DNA of 10,457 bases, taken from positions 1-10,457 of the forward strand of contig JAEUWE010000320.1 in the NCBI GenBank assembly GCA_016791465.1, read 5' to 3'. Positions within the stretch are counted from its first letter, which is position 1. Every line of letters begins with the position of its first letter. Both the position numbers and the translations under genes were made by a program. The notes beneath the pieces were generated by a model. That model made no database searches, had not been told where the DNA came from, and was given only the letters and a program-made list of their open reading frames with translations. This stretch comes from Pseudobdellovibrionaceae bacterium. Lineage in GTDB: Bacteria > Bdellovibrionota > Bdellovibrionia > Bdellovibrionales > JAMPXM01. This document shows positions 5,148 to 10,457 of this stretch, one piece after another.

Positions 5148-6278
5148 GGCGGTGACCGTGTGCGGGCCCAATTGGCGTTCAGTCTCGTGGACCGGTGCAG
5201 GGCCGAGCTCGCCCAGGATGCGCTGGGTTTCGAGAATCGCGCCCACGGTGTTTCGGTGGCTCGAGAAGAGGGCCGAGACAATCCAAAGGTTGTCGATTTT
5301 AGGGAGGCGGCCAGCAGGGTCGAACTGGCCGACCAATGACCCGTGTGAACCGGGAACGACCAAAATGCGCTCCTGAACAAGGCCGTCAAAAGCCGATTCG
5401 TAAGCGCGCTTAACTTGGCGTTTGATCTGTTTCAATGCACCGGCGACGAGCTCTTCCTCATCGACTTGATCGCGAGGGATCAGCGTCAGCCACTGCGAAA
5501 CTTGCAGACCATCAGCTTGTGGAGCGTGGAAGACGCCGATTGTGGGCTCTTCGTTTGCGCCTTTTAGAACGTGAACGGCCTGCGAGTCGGTGACGGCGTG
5601 ACCGTGAACGATGTCGAGATTCACGCTTGTCCAGAAATCACCCTTGTGAAGCTTTTGACGAACGCGGGCAGGAATAGCGCCGTCGCCGAGAAGGGCGGGG
5701 AGCTGTTGCGGAGGCGCTGCGAAGACGACTTCTTGGGCGCAAATGCGTTTTGTTCCATTGAGCAGCGTTTCGATGATGAAGGTGTCGTCGACGATGAACT
5801 TTGTTGCGTAGGACTGAGTCATCAGCGCGCCAGTATAGGTCTGCGCGAGTTTTTGAACCCAGTCTTTTGGAGTTGAGGAGAGCAAGAGGCGTTTTTCGAC
5901 GGCATAAGCTTCGACTTCGCTTGCTGTTTCAACAGTTGCGGAGCCAAAGCCGACGTATGGTTTGAATTTGCCATCGTCGTAGGTGACGGGTGCGGCTTCG
6001 ATCTCGGTGCGCTCAATTTTCTCGTCGATGATCGTCTCAAGCCAGTCGAGAGCGGCGTGCGTCTCGGGAGTCGCGGGGAAAATCTTAAGACCGTGATCAA
6101 CGGGGCCGGCTTTTGTTTGGCCGATGCGGCTGCTGCCGCCAAGGGTTTCCATCGATTCGATCAATAGAACATTTCGTCCGGTGGCCTCGAGCACGTGGGC
6201 CGAGAGCAGTCCGGAAAGGCCGCCGCCAACAATCAGTGTGTCGAATTCTTGTGCTTTTGGAGATTTGATTTGAGCCAT
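5139..6278 (-). CDS. FAD-dependent amine-oxidase-like oxidoreductase
   Basis: The 379-residue product opens with a Rossmann dinucleotide fold: LIVGGGLSGLLSA at 15-27 (GxGxxG at 18-23) and an acidic residue ending the second strand (Glu41, VLLIE). The GG motif LGGSSR follows directly. This is the FAD-binding N-terminus of the flavin amine oxidase / protoporphyrinogen oxidase / desaturase-like superfamily; the substrate cannot be told. The C-terminal segment (NLWIVSALFSSHRNTVGAI) sits where this superfamily usually has a Gly-Asp FAD contact, and that GD is absent. I start at ATG 6278, 67 nt after the upstream gene. The frame stays open to 6599, but the extra 107 residues overlap the CFI-box gene and are not protein-like. 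The Shine-Dalgarno is weak (GGGG, very close). The stop is 4 nt from that of the convergent gene. Confidence 0.85.
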   Translation of the reverse strand: MAQIKSPKAQEFDTLIVGGGLSGLLSAHVLEATGRNVLLIESMETLGGSSRIGQTKAGPVDHGLKIFPATPETHAALDWLETIIDEKIERTEIEAAPVTYDDGKFKPYVGFGSATVETASEVEAYAVEKRLLLSSTPKDWVQKLAQTYTGALMTQSYATKFIVDDTFIIETLLNGTKRICAQEVVFAAPPQQLPALLGDGAIPARVRQKLHKGDFWTSVNLDIVHGHAVTDSQAVHVLKGANEEPTIGVFHAPQADGLQVSQWLTLIPRDQVDEEELVAGALKQIKRQVKRAYESAFDGLVQERILVVPGSHGSLVGQFDPAGRLPKIDNLWIVSALFSSHRNTVGAILETQRILGELGPAPVHETERQLGPHTVTAEA

Positions 6279-6295
6279 GCCCCATTCAATCCATA

Positions 6296-6305
6296 GACGG
6301 CCGTC
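6296..6305. repeat. Palindrome GACGGCCGTC upstream of the flavoprotein gene
   Basis: A perfect 10-bp palindrome lies 17 bp before the flavoprotein ATG in the 67-nt gap after the CFI-box gene. It could be a small operator or simply chance. Confidence 0.25.
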
Positions 6306-6345
6306 AGACGCAAGATGTGGATGCGGGCATTTGCCGGAAAGACGC

Positions 6346-7290
6346 TCAGGAAGAGGCTTTGCTCGGTGATTTGGTTGCCGATTTTGCCGTAAATTTCGCC
6401 AGTTGCCGTAGGACCGAGCGCAAGAGGCCGCGAACGGGCGATGGAGACCGCGCAATGGCATGTGCCACGCGTGGTGAGTATCGGTAATAGAGACGAGTGA
6501 AAATCCGACCGGCTTTTGAGCGCCGCAGAACGCGGTCGCGGAAGCGACGGAGCTCGTCGACTGTGGGATCGTGTTGGCCATCGAAGGCGGCAGTCGCAAT
6601 AAAACAGCGCGGGCTGTTTTTATTTGAGAGCTTCAGAAAGTTTTTAAAGGCCTCGGGGTTCTTGGCCGTTCGCGATTGAATCTCGGCTTTGCGCACGATG
6701 TGACCATAGATGGGAGCGAAGCGAACAAACTCGGCGAGTTTTGCTCCGGCCTTGTTTTGCCGTTCGCGGTAGCGTGCGGATTGATCATAGATGCGCATCA
6801 AATCCCAATACACGCTGGCGACGACGGTGATCTCCTGCTTGCGAGCTTCGGCGCTGAACAGGTCGGGAGTGAGTTCGCCGGCCTTTTTGTCGTAAACGAC
6901 CTCAAGAACGCGGAGATACTTCTCGTAGTGGACAGCCGCTTCGGAAAAGTTTTTCTGAGCGAGAAACTCTTTGGCCTTTTTGACCAAGGCGACGCGGTTT
7001 CTCCAGAGCAAAAGTTTATTTTGCTCTTTCGCCTGTGCTTGAGCTCGCAGGACGGCGCCCTTTGAGACCATTCGCGAGAGGATCGAATGGCAACCGCCAC
7101 AGACCGAGTCGGGAACGGAGGTGAGCTGTGCATTCTCCTGCAGACCGATTCGCAGACCCGTGTCCACGAGTACGAGCGAGGGCACGGTGTCTCCGCAATA
7201 GGGACACGTGATGACGCCGCCCTCTTCAGGGCTTGCCCCAGCGGCCGAAGCTTTTGGAGGTGGACTGGCGTGGGCTGTGTCAGAAGCCAC
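6346..7290 (-). CDS. Zinc-ribbon / helical protein with C-terminal CFI-box
   Basis: Three parts are visible in 314 residues. After a low-complexity Pro/Ala start comes a zinc-ribbon-like unit with CPYC at 29-32 and CGGCH at 64-68, four cysteines able to bind one zinc. Residues about 80-220 are strongly helical, with a TPR-like stretch (FSEAAVHYEKYLRVLE, 115-130). The C-terminus has CFIATAAF at 229-236, LRRFRD at 247-252 and YYRYSPRVA at 268-276. This matches the CFI-box C-terminal domain seen at the ends of many bacterial proteins of unknown function. A basic tail follows. No signal peptide or membrane segment is seen. Start is GTG at 7290: it is the only standard start after the in-frame TAA 17 codons upstream, and GGAG lies 10 nt upstream. 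The gap to priA is 70 nt, and to the flavoprotein gene 67 nt. Function unknown. Confidence 0.85.
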   Translation of the reverse strand: MASDTAHASPPPKASAAGASPEEGGVITCPYCGDTVPSLVLVDTGLRIGLQENAQLTSVPDSVCGGCHSILSRMVSKGAVLRAQAQAKEQNKLLLWRNRVALVKKAKEFLAQKNFSEAAVHYEKYLRVLEVVYDKKAGELTPDLFSAEARKQEITVVASVYWDLMRIYDQSARYRERQNKAGAKLAEFVRFAPIYGHIVRKAEIQSRTAKNPEAFKNFLKLSNKNSPRCFIATAAFDGQHDPTVDELRRFRDRVLRRSKAGRIFTRLYYRYSPRVAHAIARSPSPVRGLLRSVLRQLAKFTAKSATKSPSKASS

Positions 7291-7340
7291 CGGGCTCTTG
7301 CTCCATTCGATTAAACGAGAAAGGTCATCGCGACTTATTT

Positions 7341-7346
7341 ATTGTA
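7341..7346 (-). promoter_or_regulatory. Possible -10 box for the CFI-box gene
   Basis: TACAAT on the minus strand, directly preceded by TG, lies in the 70-nt gap between the priA stop and the GTG at 7290. No good -35 is present 16-18 nt upstream, so this would be a weak promoter. If real, the CFI-box and flavoprotein genes form a unit separate from priA. Confidence 0.3.
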
Positions 7347-7360
7347 CACGTCGTCTTGCA

Positions 7361-9427
7361 CTAGAGCAGGTGAAGAGCGTCGATATCGAAACCGACCTTG
7401 ACCTTGGGCGAGATGCGGTGCGCGAGGGACTCGCTCAACGTCCGGCACAGCGACGATATGGGCGAGCCGGGACCATGGCTTTTGAGGAGAATCTGAAAGC
7501 GATATTGATTGCGCAGTTTGGCCAAGGGCGCCGGCGCGGGGCCGAGAACAAAAACCTCGGTCTCTTTGCCTTCGAGGCTTGCGACCATTTTGCGCGCCAT
7601 CTGCGCGACGGTGAATGCCGCGTGCTCCGTTTCGTCGTGCGAGGGTCCCATAAACTTGATCGCAGCGACGCGTCCGGCGGGAGGATAGTCGAGAGGTTTG
7701 CGAAATTCGAGTTCGTAGGCGGCGAAACCCTCGTAGTCGTGTGCGAGCGTGAATCGAATTGAGGGATGATCGGGGTTGTAGGTTTGGAGCAACACGCGAC
7801 CGGCGCGATCGTGCAGATGACGACCCGCGCGGCCGGCGACTTGGGTGAGAAGTTGAAAGGCGCGCTCAGAGGCGCGGAAGTCAGGAAGATTGAAAGCCAC
7901 ATCGGCCATCACCATGCCGACCGTGGTGAGACCCGGAAAGTCGAGCCCTTTGGCGATCATCTGCGTGCCGACAAGAATGTCGATCTCGCGATTCTCGATA
8001 GCCGAAATGGCATGTTCAAGATCCTCTCGCGTTTGAATTTCGTCGCGATCCATTCGAAGCAGGCGCGCCTCTGGAAAAAGTCGCGTGAGATCCCGTTCAA
8101 TGAGTTCGGTTCCAAGGCCGAGCGGCTTTGGTTCGCCGTCGTGACACTTGCTACAGTGTTCGCGCAGTGACTCGTGGTAGTCGCAGTAGTGGCAAATCAA
8201 ATCCGACCGACCGTGCAAGGTGAGTGCGACGGCACAGTTGGGACAATCTGGAGAATGACCGCACACAGGGCACACCACGCTTTGTGCAATGCCGCGGCGA
8301 TTGAGAAAAAGTGCGGCTTGTTCTTTGCGCTCAAGGGTTTCGCTGATGGCTGTCAGTAGTTGTTGCGAGGCCCAGAACGGTCGGCCGTCTTCGCGGCTTC
8401 CAAGTTGGCGATCGCGATCGCGCGTCGCACGCATGTCGATGACTTCAACCGACGGAAGCTGCGTGGCCTTTGCTCGCTGTGGGAGGCGATGGAGCCGGTA
8501 GCGGCCGCTTGTGGCATTGTGCCAGCTTTCCATCGAAGGCGTTGCCGAACCAAGAACGATCGGAATTTGATTGAGCTTCGCGAGCATGACGGCCGAGTCT
8601 CGAGCGTGATAGCGGAGCGACTCGTCTTGTTTGAAACTCGATTCATGCTCCTCATCGATCACGATGATACCGAGGCGTGGAAGCGGACAAAAGAGAGCTG
8701 AACGGGCTCCGATCAAGACGGATTTTTCACCATTCACGGCAGCCCACCAGTTGTCGGTTTTCTCTCGAGGAGTGAGGTGCGAGTGAATAACAGCAATGTC
8801 ATCGCCAAAGCGGCGAGCGAAGCGTTCGATCAGCTGCGGAGTGAGGGCGATTTCAGGAACGAGCACGAGTGCTTGTTTGCCGGCGGCCGTGACGCGAGCG
8901 ATGAGCTCCATGTAGACTTCAGTTTTTCCTGAACCGGTGACGCCGAAAAGAAGATGAGTTTGAAACTCAGGTTTGTCTTGAGCGCCAACGGGCGAAATCG
9001 TTTCGACGATGGCCTGCTGTGTTTCGGTGAGATTCACCGAGTGATCAGTCTGTCCAGTCGAAGGTTTAACAACGGCGCCCTTTTTTGACTTTCTCCGTCC
9101 TCCGCCTTTTGGCAGCGGCGGAAAAATCAAATCGGCGGTTTGTCCGAGTGGGTAGACATAGTAGCGACTGACCCATTCGAGCCATTGAAGATAAGTCGCA
9201 CTCAGCGGCGGTCGTTCGGGAATGGGTTGCAGCGCCGCTTTGAGTTTCACACCCTCCGGGGCGTTTGGCTCTTTTCGCAACATCAGGCCAGCGACTTTGC
9301 GCTTTCCCAGTGGGACAAGGACCGAGTGGCCGGGGCCAACGACAGAGCGATCAAACCCGTCGGGGACAAGGTAGTGCAAGGGGCCGAGTGGGGCATCAAC
9401 CGCAATCGACCAAATCTCTCCGCTCAA
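7361..9427 (-). CDS. priA: Primosomal protein N' (replication-restart helicase PriA)
   Basis: PriA is a 3'-to-5' superfamily 2 DNA helicase that recognises stalled forks and reloads the replicative helicase. The 688-residue length is normal. In order: the N-terminal DNA-binding part (about 1-100); a basic linker (about 105-125); Walker A GVTGSGKT at 162-169; VLVPEIALTPQ at 188-198; DEEH at 258-261; LGSATPS at 292-298; and an eight-cysteine zinc module (Cys386, 389, 395, 398, 412, 415, 425, 428) with the usual spacing. GLGTELIE follows, then the late helicase motifs GTQMIAKGLDFP and QVAGRAGR. All catalytic and zinc residues are intact. The start is a TTG at 9427, supported by GAGG 5 nt upstream and the TTGA overlap with the preceding gene. 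Linkage to galU does not point to a shared function. Confidence 0.97.
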   Translation of the reverse strand: MSGEIWSIAVDAPLGPLHYLVPDGFDRSVVGPGHSVLVPLGKRKVAGLMLRKEPNAPEGVKLKAALQPIPERPPLSATYLQWLEWVSRYYVYPLGQTADLIFPPLPKGGGRRKSKKGAVVKPSTGQTDHSVNLTETQQAIVETISPVGAQDKPEFQTHLLFGVTGSGKTEVYMELIARVTAAGKQALVLVPEIALTPQLIERFARRFGDDIAVIHSHLTPREKTDNWWAAVNGEKSVLIGARSALFCPLPRLGIIVIDEEHESSFKQDESLRYHARDSAVMLAKLNQIPIVLGSATPSMESWHNATSGRYRLHRLPQRAKATQLPSVEVIDMRATRDRDRQLGSREDGRPFWASQQLLTAISETLERKEQAALFLNRRGIAQSVVCPVCGHSPDCPNCAVALTLHGRSDLICHYCDYHESLREHCSKCHDGEPKPLGLGTELIERDLTRLFPEARLLRMDRDEIQTREDLEHAISAIENREIDILVGTQMIAKGLDFPGLTTVGMVMADVAFNLPDFRASERAFQLLTQVAGRAGRHLHDRAGRVLLQTYNPDHPSIRFTLAHDYEGFAAYELEFRKPLDYPPAGRVAAIKFMGPSHDETEHAAFTVAQMARKMVASLEGKETEVFVLGPAPAPLAKLRNQYRFQILLKSHGPGSPISSLCRTLSESLAHRISPKVKVGFDIDALHLL

Positions 9428-10317
9428 CGAAACCTCGCATAGAAGTCTTTAACGACGGGATCGTTCGGAAGGTGAGCCATTTTCGCTTCAGCAGGAGTGA
9501 TCGATCCGCCTTGAAGCTGTGGCGCGAGCGAACCTTCGGCGAAACTTTTCGCGGACAAAACTTTGACCGTTGCGCTCCACACGGCGTCGATCGATTTGTC
9601 AGAGGGCCGCCATGTGATTGTGCGCTCACGTGGGAGCTTGAAGCCCGCTCCTGCCGGAGCGTGACCGCTCATTGTCATTTCGGTTTGCTGAGGGAGACGA
9701 ATTTTGCGGAGCAAGAAGGCGTCTTGCTCGATCCAGGCGCCGGGATACTGAATGGCGCTGCCGACAGGAGTCGGTTCGCCAAAGACCCAAGCGATGGCTC
9801 CGCCCTCGCGTCCAAGTCGTACAGCCGCTTCGGGCACTGGTTTGTACGTGTTGATGTTGGCAATGCGTGCAGTGGGTTTTGCGGCAGATGGAGGGAGAAT
9901 CTTGTTTTTTATAAAGTAGTCAAAGAACTTTGCGCTCGAACGAATATAGAGAAAGGGTTCAAGAAATTCGTGTGAAATGTTGGACGCTTTTGTCTCAGGC
10001 GAAGATGCGTCGACCGCACTCGCTAGGCGTCGTCCATCGCGATAGAGGGCATCCCAGCGAACGCCTGCACCAGTGACGATAAGGCGCATCACTTCGGCAT
10101 TTTGAATAATCCATCGTTCTTTGATAAGATTGTTGCCCTCAGTGGCGTTGAGAAACTGAACTTCTTGTTCGATGACATAGACGCCGCGCCCATTGTTCTT
10201 GGCCATCCTCGAAACGATGGTTTTGCTAGAGGGAATGGCGGCGTTCGCGATGGCTCCCGTCAGAAGATGCGACGTTAAAAGGATCGAGAAAAAAGTTTGA
10301 GCAATCATATTCTTCAC
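9424..10317 (-). CDS. Exported periplasmic protein of unknown function
   Basis: The 297-residue product begins with a good Sec signal peptide (Lys2, hydrophobic core about 5-22, likely cleavage after Ala26 in ANA-A). There is no lipobox cysteine and no later membrane segment, so it is probably periplasmic. The mature part alternates short strands and loops, for example VYVIEQEVQFLN near residues 46-57 and KERWIIQNAEVMRLIVTG near 66-83. That region vaguely recalls LolA/LolB-type beta-sheet proteins, but I do not recognise a family. I chose the GTG at 10317 over the ATG at 10308: AGGA lies 8 nt before the GTG, the GTG overlaps the galU stop (GTGA), and it supplies the basic n-region. It overlaps priA by 4 nt, so the three genes are probably translated together. 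Confidence 0.82.
   Translation of the reverse strand: MKNMIAQTFFSILLTSHLLTGAIANAAIPSSKTIVSRMAKNNGRGVYVIEQEVQFLNATEGNNLIKERWIIQNAEVMRLIVTGAGVRWDALYRDGRRLASAVDASSPETKASNISHEFLEPFLYIRSSAKFFDYFIKNKILPPSAAKPTARIANINTYKPVPEAAVRLGREGGAIAWVFGEPTPVGSAIQYPGAWIEQDAFLLRKIRLPQQTEMTMSGHAPAGAGFKLPRERTITWRPSDKSIDAVWSATVKVLSAKSFAEGSLAPQLQGGSITPAEAKMAHLPNDPVVKDFYARFR
9433..9436 (-). promoter_or_regulatory. Shine-Dalgarno site that decides the priA TTG start
   Basis: GAGG on the minus strand lies 5 nt before the TTG at 9427, within the end of the upstream gene. With the TTGA stop/start overlap it supports the unusual TTG start. Confidence 0.65.
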
Positions 10318-10457
10318 AGGGTTTTTCCTAGCGTTTGAAGGTATTGGCGAAGAGCGGCCCCCAGTTCGGGATGTTCAAGCGCGAGCTCGATATTGGCCTG
10401 CAGATATCCCAGTTTATCGCCAGCATCAAAGCGACGCGAAGTGAAGGTCTGTGCCAG
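10314..10457 (-). CDS. galU: UTP-glucose-1-phosphate uridylyltransferase, C-terminal end (cut by window edge)
   Basis: Only the last 47 codons are present; the gene enters from the right edge and stops at TGA 10316-10314. The translated tail reads RRFDAGDKLGYLQANIELAL followed by HPELGAALRQYL. This matches the conserved end of bacterial GalU, where Asp-x-Gly-x-Lys-x-Gly-Tyr precedes the final helix. GalU makes UDP-glucose for lipopolysaccharide, capsule and glycan synthesis. The nucleotide-binding half lies outside the window. The stop overlaps the GTG start of the exported protein gene, the first of two 4-nt couplings in this operon. Confidence 0.88.
   Translation of the reverse strand: MAQTFTSRRFDAGDKLGYLQANIELALEHPELGAALRQYLQTLGKTL

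Noticed and set aside
6279..6599. 107-residue N-terminal extension of the flavoprotein
   Set aside because: It overlaps the CFI-box gene in another frame, has no signal peptide or domain, and puts the FAD motif far from the N-terminus, unlike this superfamily.
1..10457. CRISPR array, insertion sequence, phage or defence system
   Set aside because: No regularly spaced direct repeats, transposase or integrase motifs, or defence-type genes are visible; the content is mainly core housekeeping genes.

Overview
The window reads as chromosomal core DNA of a Gram-negative bacterium of moderate-to-high GC content. The order rpsB-tsf-pyrH-frr-uppS-cdsA, the short (216-residue) EF-Ts, a galU-linked priA and two Sec-exported proteins of no clear family would fit a Bdellovibrionota/Deltaproteobacteria-like genome. 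That placement is inference; no marker in the window fixes the species.

Positions 1-4102 (all minus strand) hold a tightly packed operon read right to left: rpsB (ribosomal protein S2), tsf (EF-Ts), pyrH (UMP kinase), frr (ribosome recycling factor), uppS (undecaprenyl diphosphate synthase) and cdsA (phosphatidate cytidylyltransferase, cut by the left edge). It joins translation, pyrimidine nucleotide supply and envelope lipid synthesis. Spacings are 5 nt, a shared base (TAATG), 7 nt, 1 nt and a 4-nt overlap (ATGA), so translational coupling is likely.

Positions 4103-4663 carry no convincing protein gene. They contain a series of inverted repeats. Nearest rpsB are a possible promoter, a palindrome across its -35, and a stem-loop beside the Shine-Dalgarno. 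Further right is a minus-strand intrinsic-terminator-like element (4297-4321), preceded on that strand by several hairpins, one with a GAAA tetraloop. This is the least explained part of the window. A single plus-strand gene (4664-5134) encodes a small exported, hydrophobic protein.

Positions 5139-10457 (all minus strand) read right to left: the end of galU (UTP-glucose-1-phosphate uridylyltransferase), a secreted protein of unknown function, priA (replication-restart helicase), a zinc-ribbon/helical protein with a C-terminal CFI-box, and an FAD-dependent amine-oxidase-like flavoprotein. galU, the secreted protein and priA are joined by 4-nt stop/start overlaps (GTGA, TTGA). The last two genes follow after gaps of about 70 nt and may be a separate unit. 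The flavoprotein converges on the plus-strand gene with only 4 nt between stop codons.

Most of the window is ordinary housekeeping sequence. I do not see a convincing new defence or mobile system; the intergenic RNA-like region is the best candidate for something undescribed.
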